From JAMLJG01 sp035327585 (lineage in GTDB: Bacteria > Verrucomicrobiota > Kiritimatiellia > CAIVKH01): DNA of 64,000 nucleotides. A program made the position numbers and the translations under genes. Of this stretch, positions 16,388-28,300 are shown one piece after another (the stretch's first letter is position 1; every line of letters begins with the position of its first letter). The stretch is from contig DAOLDD010000001.1 in assembly GCA_035327585.1 (NCBI GenBank), forward strand, positions 1 through 64,000. Reading direction: 5' to 3'. Below the pieces are notes generated by a model that did no database searches, was not told the DNA's origin, and saw only the letters and a list, made by a program, of their open reading frames with translations.

Positions 16388-19300
16388 TCAAGGTGCGTTC
16401 GTTATCGATACCCGGTAGATCCGGCCCGCCGTCGGCACCGAATCCGTGTAGCTGAGCGTCGTATCCCCGACACTGGTGATCGAATAGAGGTGGTCCCAAG
16501 GCCCGGTCAGCAGGTTGGTTGTGGCCTCCAGTCGATACGCCGCGCCATTGGTCGCCGCCCACTGGATCAGCAGCGGCGAGTTCATCGAGATCCCCGTGAA
16601 CTCCGGAATCGCCGGCGCCATGAAGACGACGTTCGAGCTGGAACCACTCAGGACCACGACGGGGCTGGTGACGCCGCCCGCGACAACCTGGTAGTTGCCC
16701 AACGGAAGGAATCCAAATCCGAACGCACCGTTGGTTTCGCTCAGGGTGCAATCCTGAATGTGATCGTTGAAGTTTTCACCGATGAGGCAGACCTCCACGT
16801 TCGTGCCCGCGACGACGAAGCCATCGATCTGCGCGCCCTGCATGATCCCGATGTCGTCAATATACCAACCGCCCGCGGTCAGGGCATTCGTATCGGATTG
16901 CAGCGTAAACCGGACATAGAGGTTGCTGTCGTTGCCGACGCTGTTCAGCGGGACAATCATCCGCCGCCACTTGCCCTTGGTGTTCGCGCTCACATTGCGG
17001 TTGGGCACCACGGTGATCGTCGGGCGGTCCAACCCCGATACACGCGTCGCGATGTCCGCGGGCGTGGACGGGCGCACGATATCAACGCGGACGAAATCAT
17101 TGCTGTCCGCGAGATCGAGCCACTCGTGGAAGACGAGGAAGAAGGCGTTCGCATTGTCCACGTGCGGCGTGGATGCATCCGGCACGATCGTGTTGAAGAT
17201 CGGGCTGTACAGCTCCATCTTCGCCGCGCTCGGATAGAACCCGTTCAAGCGGGTGCCATAGACCCAGCGCCCGCTGTAGGCATAGGGCGGCGCCGCATTC
17301 GAGTTGGAGGCATTCTGGATGGGAATGCCCAACTGCCAGACATTGCGGCTGTCGCGCGGATCGCCCAGACCCAGTGGGTATCGGTGATACCACATGTTGG
17401 TCCAATCCGGGGACAAGGCGTCGATGCCGGTGACGTACACCACGCGATCCGTGGCCGGCGTCTCGAAGGGCACTTGGGCCTCGTCGCCGATCACGTAATA
17501 TTCGTTCGTGAAGGACGTCTCGATCGGCCAGCCCTGCCAGGTGAAATTCCTGCGCCGCCACGCTTCGCCCCGTTCCACGTAAGAGAGCACCTCCAGGTCG
17601 GCGAGATGCGAGCGGGTCAGCCAGCTCATCGCGCCGGGCCACGCGCCGAGGCGCTTGAGGTTGTAGGGCACCGTTTCCACGCCGTTGGGATTGACCAGCG
17701 CGTTGATGCGCGGATCGCGACCCGCCGCGGGACCTCCCAGCTCGTGTTCCAAGCCATCCGGCACCAGATCACGATCCGTATCCGAACCCGCGGGAAGCGT
17801 GCCGGTTCGTCCACCGAACAGCAGCACCGAAGCGCCCGCGGCGACATTGCCGCCCGATTCCGACTTCCCATATGGTCCGAAGCCCAGGGGATCCGGGCGC
17901 ACGTAACCGCCGTTCTGCGCATATACCATGGACCCGAAGGCGCGCGGGCTGGGACCAATGGACTGCTCACCGCCCGGGTCAACCAACGCCCAGCGGTTCC
18001 CCGTGGTCTGGTCGAGGATGAAGTTCGCGTAGTCGCGATAGAGCACCCACGTGTCATTGTAGTAGTTCTTGCCATCCGTGCCGCCGAACAACACGATCCG
18101 GCTGCGCTTGGTCGACGAATAGTCGCCGCCGGCGCCGCGTTTATAGAATTCCGCCCCGTAGAATGCCATCATGGCCCCGCCGCGCGGGCTGGGTTTCTGG
18201 CTGTCCTGCAGCGCGGTGATTTCCGTCCAGGTTTGGTTGGCCGTATCATACTCCCACAAGTCGCTCAACGGACGGTTCTGGGCATCGAATCCGCCAAACA
18301 GAATGATTCGACTGGATTGGTCGTCGTAGGCCATGGAATGGCCCCAGCGCGGGGAAGGCGCGGATGCGGTGGGCACCTTGGTCCAGCGCACGAATCCAGC
18401 CACGGAACTCGGCCCGGCCGCATCTCCTCCCGGATCACCCAACGTGCCATCGTCATTTTCAGTCAACAGCCCGGCCTCAAACGTGTCGCCGAATACGGTT
18501 GCGCCATCCATGCCGCCGAAGAGAACCAGCTTGTTTTCTCCATGGTCATACACGATGCCGAAGGATTTGCGCCGGCTCGGGATTTCGCCATTCTCGGTCT
18601 GGACTGTGGCGCCCAGACGCCAATCCGGCGGCTGCTTGTAGCCCGGTGCATATTCGATGACCAGGCGCGAATTTTCCTCACGGAACAGGGCATAATCCGC
18701 AACCCCGTTGGTTTCCATCAGCAGGAACCCGATTGACCGGCCCTGCCAGTTTCCGGTCGCCACCAGTTCCTGCACGATCGCCGTAACGTCAATCTCCAGG
18801 AGATCGGAGGATGGATCAAGTGTCGCCACACCATACAGGTCATACGTGTAGTAACTGTCAAAGAACGCATCCAACGGCGTGGAGTTAAACGGCCGATTCA
18901 GCCGGGTGGACGGATGGTCGTTGGGCACCAAGACAACATTATTGATGACTTCCTCGATGTAATCGCGCGAGGTCCGAACGACGGTGTCGTATTCGGCAAT
19001 AACAGTGAAGACAGTCGTCGGATCCGGCTTTCGGCTGACGTCCAACCGCAGGCCGGCATAGACAATCTGGTCGCACGACGGAACAAACGGGAAGTTCTCG
19101 AACCGCACGCCCGCCACGAAGTTGGAGCGGAAGGTCGTCGTAACCGTGAGCACGTCGCCGTCCTTCTCTTCCGTCGAGAACGAATCCGAGTAGTTTCCGA
19201 CCGGCACCTGCTCATTGTTGTTGGCCAGACGGCCATATCCGATGGTGCGGTTGGTCTCAATCGTGGAAACCAGCACATTGGTCTCGTAGCGTTCAATGAT

Positions 19301-22300
19301 AATGCCCACCTTCGCGGACCAGGCGTCGACATCCTCGTCCTCATTGTTCATTTCGCGGACGGGATCGGGATCGTCGGTGGACTTGTACATCACCGTGCGC
19401 ATCGGTTCGGGCAACAGGTACTCATTCTGGTCGTTCCAGCCGCCCAGGATATAGGTGTGGTCGTAGCTGGAATCCTCGAACCCGTAATTCCACGGGCGAT
19501 TCTTCGGCTCGCCGAAGTCTTCCCCGTTGCAGTCCCAGAAGGTGCACCCGCAGCTGCCCCCCGTATTTCGATAGCCCATGAGGAGCACCGCGCCGAAGTC
19601 GCTCACGCCCGAGTGGAACCCCTGCAAGCCCACCGATGCATTCGCGGGCGTCAGCATGGACTCCACGCTGCGCCGCCACTCGTTGGAACGAATGCTGAAC
19701 TCCCAGATGTCCGTGTAGCGGTCCACGCCGTCCACGCCGCCGATGACGATCAGCTTGCGGTTATCAAGCAGTGTAACGCCGGAATAGTGATAGCGGCTGC
19801 CAGGAATCGTGCCGTCAAAGCGGCGGTTTTTCCGCTCAAACGCGGGATTATAGACCATGGCCGCGCCCCAGCGCGGAGGCGGGACGGGTGAAGCCGGGTC
19901 GATCTCGACCACCTGCCAATACGGACGACTGGCCGTGTCAGCCGTCGGCCAGACAAGTTCCCAGAGGTCATTGAGCGCCTGGTCATAGTGGTTCGTTTGC
20001 GAAGCGTAGGCCCACTCGACCACGAAGTGATCCATGACGGCGCTGGTGGGCGCGACGCCCCACAATCCATCCGCGCCCATGTAGCCCACGTTGATTTGGA
20101 GCGGAAGGACCTGGGGTTCGTTCGTCGCGAAATTATGGAACACAAACGGCTCGCCGCTGACCGTGCTGTAGATGCCCGCGCCCACCAGGTCGTAGAAGCC
20201 CAGCGCGATATTCGTTTCCACGCCGGTGATGAGCCCGTTGACGGTGTTGATCTCCTGGATGTCCGAGATGACGGCCAACTGACCGAACACCGCCGGATTG
20301 TCGGGATGCGCCATGCTGGCCGCCATGGTAAAGGCATCCTGCCAACTACAGCCGGGGCACGGCACCAACTCATAGGATGCGCGCCGCACGGTTTGCACCT
20401 CGCCCCACTTGTTGCTTACACCCATGCCGTCCGGCAACCGGTCGCCATCCGTGTCCTGCGAGGTGGGATTCGCGAAGAGTGCGTGATGTTCAAAGCCATC
20501 CACCAAACCGTCGCCATCGCTATCCGCACGCCACGGGTGCGTGCTGCTGCCGAGCGTGCTGTTGGTGGTGAAGCTGCCGTCGATGGCGAATCGGATCTTG
20601 TATTCGAGCGCATTCCACAGGCCATCCTGATCCAGATCGCCGTTGGGTCCGAGCGGCGAGAAGCGGAGCAACTGGCTCTCGTACGACGTCGGGACGGGAT
20701 CCATGGGATGCAGGCCGTACAGGACCTCGAATCCGTCGGGCATGCCGTCACCATCGGTATCCGCGTTGAACGGGTCCGTGGAATAATCCCAAACCGGATA
20801 GTTGACCGAGTACGGCCGGGCCGGGAACTGCCAGCCGACCGGGACATGGCTGTTCCAGGCATAGTTGTAGTCGGAGAAGCTCGTCGGATGATTGCCGAAC
20901 AGGGCATCGCGGACACGGTATTCCTGCAGATTCGTGAGGCCGTCACCGTCCGGGTCTTCATCGGCGTCCGTCGGGTCGGACGGGTTGAGGCGCTGGCCTT
21001 CCGGACGGATGTTGCCGTTCCGGTCGAGCACCTCGAAGCCGTCCGGCATGCCGTCGCCGTCGGTGTCCCAATCCGTCGGGCCATCCCAGAAGCCATCGCC
21101 ATCCATGTCGGCGCCGGGGTACCAATTCGGGAAGAACCCGCCGTCGCGCACGCCATCCATGTCGCGGTCCCAGACCTCGCGTCCATCGAGGAGTCCGTCG
21201 CCGTCGGTGTCCGGATTCAGCGGATCGGTCATGTACACCATGACCTCTTCATAATCCGGCAGGAAGTCGGCGTCCGTATCGGTGAGCAAGGGCGAGGTGC
21301 CAACCAGGAACTCGTGCAGGTTGAGCAGTCCATCCCCATCCGCGTCGAGGAAGGCGTCCGACGGATCCAGCGGATTCAATCCATAGATGACTTCCCAACC
21401 GTCCGGCATGAAGTCGCCGTCGGTGTCGGCTTTCCCGGGGTTCAGCCAGTCATTCGTGTTGGCGAGGGCATCCAAGCCGAGGAACTCCTGGAGATTCGAG
21501 AGTCCGTCAAAATCCGGATCAAGGCCCGCATCGCTGGCGTCCAGGAGGTCGAGCGCCGCGGCATTGGTTCGATACAGGTATTCAAATCCGTCCCACATGC
21601 CATCGCGGTCGGTGTCCGCGCGGTTCGGAATCGAATCCGCGAAGATTTCGGCCCCGGGCAGATGACCACTGACATCAACGGCGCGCTTCGGCGGGAATGT
21701 CACGATGTTGGTGAAAAGCGTCAGCGCCGGCTCGATCGACGGGACCGCGGGAACCGGGTGGTAAATGTCGCCGACGAAGCGGTCCCCATTGATCGACGCG
21801 ACAATGCCGGTCCCGCTGCCGAAGTTGTTGATGCCTTCGAGGTAGCGCCCGACGAAGAGCGAGCGCACGACCGGGGTGAATTGGATGGCGTTGGTGTAGA
21901 GGGTGGAAAGCGCCAAACGATTCGTATTCCCATCGTAGCCGAGCTCTTTGCCATCGGACAACCCGTCGCCATCCGTGTCGGCATTGAAGATGTTCAAGCG
22001 GATGCCCGACAGGCGGAAGAGATCGAATTCCTGCAGGTTGGTCAGTCCATCGTTGTCCGGATCATCGTTGCGATGGAACAGGAACCGATTGGTGTACGAC
22101 TCAATTTCGATGGCATCCCCCACCCGGTCGAAATCGAGATCGGCTTCGTACATCACCACGACCGTCTCGCTCGTGACACCGGAGAAAATGTCCACCGGCA
22201 GGCGCACGGAAGCGCGATAACCGGGTTTTCGAATCGCCAGATCGTGAACACCGGGACGCAGCCCCGTCATGACGATGGACGACGCATCGAATGTCTGCCC

Positions 22301-25300
22301 GACCAGTTCATTTGTGGAAACGGCGACCCCATTGACGAAGACCGTGAGCGAGGTGATCGCATTGCCGAACGGATCCTTGGCCGACAGTTTCAGCGCGCCG
22401 TTTTCGCCGACCACCTCCAGCGCGTTGAATGAAATGAGCGCCCGTCCACCGATCGGGGCCTGCACCAGTTTCCGGCCGATCCGCCCGGACGAACCGGTGC
22501 TGACAAGGGTCACTTCGTGCAAGCCGGCCCGTACATCCACGATGGCCGGCGTCTGATTCGTCAGCAGGCGTCCGTTCACCTTCACGTTGAACACGCCCCC
22601 GGTTTCGGCGGTCACGAACAGGCGAGAAAAGGCCTGGTTTGTTTCAATGATGAGGAAGGTGCTCTCCCCTTCCCGCAGGTCCACCGGCAACAACGGGAAG
22701 AACGGCAGATTGGTCGAGGCGTAGACCAAATGCAGGCCCGGCGCGAGGTCCGCCATGTAGGCGGGAGCTACGGCATTCGTCAGCCAATCGGGGAAGCTGG
22801 GAACCAAGAACGGGTTCGTCGAAGTGACGTAATCCACGAGGGCCGGGGTGCTCGTGCTGCCGTTCCACACCTGGAGCGCCAGGCCGTTAACGGCGACCGG
22901 ATACGTCAGGCCGCCCGCGTTCTCCAACGCCACACCGAGGCGGGGACGCCCTTGTCCGGCCTCGAGTTCAAAATGCGCGTTCGTGCGCGCGCCGCTGCTG
23001 AGCAATCCGAGGACGCCTTGCGCCGAAACCGATTCCCGCTCGAATACGCCCGGTCGGAAGCCGTGACCGAACGCGTATCCATTCGTAAACAGGACGCCGT
23101 CGTAAAACTCATCGCGATAGCCTTCCCCGGAGGCTTTGACATAGAAATTGCCCTGCGGCAGGCCGGCAATCCGGTAGCTGCCGTCCGCGGCGGTCAGCGC
23201 CTCGCCGAAAATCTTGCCCGGCAACACAAAGCGATGGCCGCTGACCCGGTTCGTGATCCCACCACGACCCAGCGCCCGCACCGTCGCGCCCTGTACGGCG
23301 CGGCCATTGATGTCGCGCACCCAGCCTTCAATGATCGTTCCTTCATAAACACGGACGTCGTCCACCCACCAGCCGCGGTAATCATTGTTGAGCGAGTTGA
23401 GCACGCTAAAGAGGAAGCGCACCTGGACATTCGATTTCCCGGCGAACGCACTGGCGTCCGCGATGCGGTTGACCCAGCGCGCACGGGCGTTGGTCACGCC
23501 AAAATTCGTGACGCCGCTCAATCCGGACGCCACCGAGCTGATGTTCACCCAGTTCGTGTTCGGCAGGGCGCGGGCCTGGACGACCATCTGGTCGAATTCA
23601 GGTTCCGTTTCATAGTATTCGGTCCACGCGACAAACAGGTTGGAGACCCCGACCGCGCCATTCGTCAGGGTCGGCGCCTGCAAGGCCATCGCGACGGGCG
23701 ACCCGATATTGTAGGTCGCGTTGGTGTCCGTCCCGGGAGACGGCGTCACATCGCGGGCCGCGCGGTAAGCGCGATTGGTGCTGCGTTCACCGAAGAACAC
23801 GATATCGAATGCATTGGTGTCCGGCGCCGGTTCGACCGCCGAAACATGCCACATGTTGAAGAAGGCCGGCCCGCTCAACGGATAGCTCGTCCAGGCGGAT
23901 GCGGTTGACGACGTGCCCTCGAAGGATTCGTAGAAGAGCACATTGTAGGCCTGTACCACGCCAATGGGACTCAGACCGAGCTGCACCGCATCGCCATCCG
24001 CGAGGAAGTTCCCGTTGCTGTCAGCCCGGCGCGGATCCGATCCGAGGGCCACTTCGAAGCCGTCATCCAAACCGTCCGCGTCCGAATCCGCCACCGCGGG
24101 ATTCGTGCCATGGATGTTCACTTCATCGCCATCCGTCAAACCATCGCCATCGCTGTCCGTATTGCGGGGGTCCGTCCCGAGCTGGTACTCCTGCAGATTG
24201 GTGAGCCCGTCGAGATCGAGATCGCCCGCCGCGTCGGAAGGATCGATGGGATTGAGCCCGTTGAGCATTTCCCATCCATCCGGCATGCCATCGCCGTCGG
24301 TATCCCACGCGGTCGGATTGGGGCCGGCGGGAACCGCCACGTTTGTGATCGCGCAACTGGCGCCGTTGTTGAGCCACCAGAGAAACTCTTCGTAGTTGGA
24401 CGCGCCGTCGCCGTCCGGATCGGCGCCCGGAAGATTGTCCGGCGTGCCATCACCCGGGGTCAGGGTCCGAATGTTGTCGATCCCGTTGTCGATCGGGCTC
24501 AGATAGACGACATTCGTGTTGAAGATGGAGATTGGATTGGTCTTGGCCAGGTTGTTGGTGGAGAACGTCCACTCCCAACCGTCCCACATCCCGTCCCCGT
24601 CGGTGTCGCGGGCGCAGGGTTCTGTGCCCGCGGCCAGTTCCAGGGCGTTGTTCAGGCAATCCGCGTCATTGTCGCCCGTGCCCGTCACCGGTCCCGAGGA
24701 GCGAATGACGGTATTGGATTCGACCAGGCCATTCTCATCCACGGCGCGGACACCGAAGCAATACGTCAGGTTGGCGGTCAGGCCGGTGACGACAAACGTG
24801 GTCAGATTCGTGATGGTCGCGATCTGGTTGCTGAACACGTTGCCGGAATCACAACTCGGCGAGATGCCGCAGGCAAACGTCTGGGTGCCGCGGAAGATCC
24901 GATAGATGATGTTCGAGGACGTATCGTCAACCGCGGGCAGCCAGCCCAGCGTCACCGATCCATTGGTCCCGCCCAACGCGGTCTGGAGGCCGGCGAAAAC
25001 CGGCGGCAGCCGGTCGCCAATCAGCGTGAAGGTCTGCACTTCCTGCTGGTTGGTCAGGGCCACGCTGTTGACGAAGGCGACGACCGGCAGACCCGCCGGA
25101 TCAATCGCGACATCCGGCGTGGAGTAGGTTTCGAGATACTTCGTGATGCCCGGCATGCGCGCGGAGCCGCTGATGTCGATCCAGTTCGTCGCCCCGACGT
25201 TCCAGCGGCGCGCCAGGATGCTGCGCTGGTTTTCATTGGTGCCGCCCTGCCAGACCACCGTGATCGCGTTGTTGAACGAGACGCCGACGTCGAGGGAAAG

Positions 25301-28300
25301 CGGCCGCTCCACCAGGTTCGTCGCCGCGCTGATGCCGGGGAATGTTTGCGAACCTCCAACCGCCGACCACGCGCCGTTGTAGCGGGCGGCGTAGACCTGG
25401 TAGGACTGAAAAATGCCCGGCGCGGCGCCATACGTCTGCACCCACGCCAGCGCGAGATTGTTGACCCCCGGCCCCGCGGCGATGCGCGGTTTTTCAACAA
25501 ATGGGGCGGAATCCGCGGGACTGATGTTGCCCCAGGCGGCGCCCGTCCACTGCAGCACCACAATGCCATCGGGATTCGACGCCTCCTTGAAGGCGAGCAC
25601 CGGATTCCCCACCCCGTTGATCACCATCGAAAGATCCTCGGCCAGTTTCGTGGCCGCCGCCGTCGGCACGCCGCTCGTGTGCGAACCGGCGAGACCAACC
25701 CAGTTCGTGCCGTCCCACCGGCTGACGAATACACGCGTGACGTTTGGCGCCAAACCGCCCTGCAGCCAGGCGACCACCGGCGAGCCGTCGCCCATGATCC
25801 CCACCGCGGGGCGCGTCGCGTGGTAGCCGTTCGTGTTTTTGCTCACGCCGAAACCCGAGGCCGAACCGCCCAGTTCAATCCAATCCGACCCGTTGAAGTA
25901 GCGGGCGAAAATGCGGTTGTTCGTAATCGCGCTGAACTGGCCCTGGGTGAACTCCTCCCATGCGACGAGGATCTTGTCGCCCCGGACCGCGATGGAGGGA
26001 TATTCGGAATTCTCGAGGGTCTTGCTGATCCCGCCAAAATCGAGGGAATCCCGGATGCCATACCACTGGTCCTCAATCCGCTTCCAGCGGCCGAGTTCCG
26101 CCATGTCGCCGTAGGGGCCGACCCAGCGCCGCACGTAAATCTGGCGGGAGAGATTGGAAAACGCGCCATCCGTGGTGGGATCCTGGGAATACGCGACCAC
26201 GGGGTAGCCGTTCGTATCGAGCGCGACGGACGGGAAATTTCCGGCGGTGCGGCCCTGGTAGCCGATGCCCTTCTGAATCACCATCGCGTAGTCCTGCGGG
26301 CCGTCGGGAATTTGACGGGCGAACACGCGGATCGAATACGTCCCGGCGCCGCCCGCGGGGATGGTGACGGCCTCCACGTTGTTGTACTGGTCGTACAGCA
26401 CCGAGTCCGACGCGGTGAAACGACGGGCGTGCACGCCGTCCTCGGCGAACTGGTTGCCCCGGTAAATGGCGCCATTCGGACCGAAGACAACGAGGTCGAG
26501 GTTGTTCACGAGCTGGACGCCGGCGCCCGGCGTTCCCGGCCGGTCGGTATAGGCGAGAACAATGCGGAGACCGCCGTCATTGGGTCCCATCGAGATTTGC
26601 TGGGTGAAGGTTTCGCCGGTCTGCAGCGGCTGCGTCTGCGATTGGTCAAACAGGATCACCGCGTCGCTGGCCCGGATGCGGGGGCCATCGATCGAGCGTG
26701 AAACATCGATGAGGCCCCACCCGTCGTCTACCATGTCCAGATCGTCGTCCCACACCGGGCGCTTGTAGACGAGGGAGTTCACCGTGCGTGCGCCAGCGAC
26801 GAGGATGGCTTTCATCAGCGCCGCGCTCGGCGGATTGCCCAGCGTGTTGGTCAGATGCTGGTACACCAGGGCCGCCGCGCCCGCGCCGAGCGGCGAGGCC
26901 ATGGACGTGCCGCTGAAGAACGCGTAGTTCGTGCCGGTGTCGACGTTGCCAAAGCGGTAATCCGTGCGGCTGAAATCGAGCGTATAATCATCGGGCGAGG
27001 TTTCATGCGACTGCGCCGACAGCACGAAGGAGCCCGGCGCGACCAGGTCGGGCTTCACACGCAAATCCGTTGCCGAAACCGGGCCACGACTGCTGTATCG
27101 CGCGACCTGCCAGTCGGAGTCCGTCTCCAGGTCGGCGAAGTATTGCTGGTCGCCGAAGAAGACGCCCATGATGTTGTTCGCATAGCGGGGCTGTTCCAAC
27201 GCGCCCATGGTGATGACGTTCTTGGCGTTGCCGGGCATCGACACCGTGCCGGCCGTCGCGCCCACGCCATCCGGCGTGCCATCGCCCGCATTGCCCGCGG
27301 AGAAGAAGGTGATCAATTCCTGGTTGCCCGGCGCGGTCGAATCAGCATCGCGAACCAGCGCGTCCCACAGGGCGCTGTCCGCCCCGTATTCAAAGAAGAA
27401 CGGATAGCCCCAGCTGTTGTTGGAGATCCGGGCGCCCCGCTGGTGGCTGATGCGCGCCTGTTCATCCTGCGGGATGCTGTTGAAGTCCTCCAGCATGACC
27501 AGTTTCGCGTGCGGCGCGACGCCCGCGAACTGGTTGGTCCCGTAGGGCGGCCCATCGGAGCCCGGCGCGGCGATCACCGTCTGCGACAACGCGCCGTTGC
27601 CGAGGATCGAGCCCGCGACGTGCGTGCCATGGCCGTCCACGTCGCCCGGCAACCCCTCGGTGAACGGCCCCTCGCGGAACTCGTAATACGCGATGCGGGT
27701 GTTGACGTTGGTCGAGGTGGGCAACCCTTGCGTCGCGCTGAACGTTTGGTGCTTAAAATCAACGCCCGTATCGGTCACGGCGATGACCATGCCGTCGCCG
27801 CGCAGCTCGGGATGCAATTGCCTCAAACTGGGTACGCGCATCCGGCGATTACCCAGGTCGTTCATAACCGCGGCCGGCGTATAGGGCTCAATCCACTGCA
27901 CGTCATCCGAGCGCAGGAGCCGCATGACCTGCTCGGCATTCGCTTCCACCGTGATGACCTCACGGCGGCCATCGGATTCGACCCGCTTCACGTCAACACC
28001 CGCTGCCTCGAGCGAATCCTTCGCGTCCGCGCCATTAAACGTCACCAGCTTGAACGGGGCCGGCTCGGACGCGTTCTCCACGGGCGCATCCCCCAGCAGG
28101 CGCGCGCGCACAACCGCGCTCATCTTGAAGTACGGATGGTAAGGCTCAATCACATAGACGCCGGCAAGGTTCTGGATGTCCGCGAACTGTTCGGACGTCG
28201 CCGTGACCGCATAGGCGCGATTCGGCACATAATGATGGACCGAGGCGCCGAGCGCCTCGATCGCCTCGCGGTCCGCCGCCGAAACGGGCCGGTCAAACTG

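Noticed and set aside
20400..24700. Regularly spaced GTCACC/TCGGGATCC-like DNA words suggesting a CRISPR or tandem repeat
   Set aside because: They are the codons of the D-x-D-G-x-x-D calcium repeats of the giant protein. Unit lengths vary and all lie in one coding frame.
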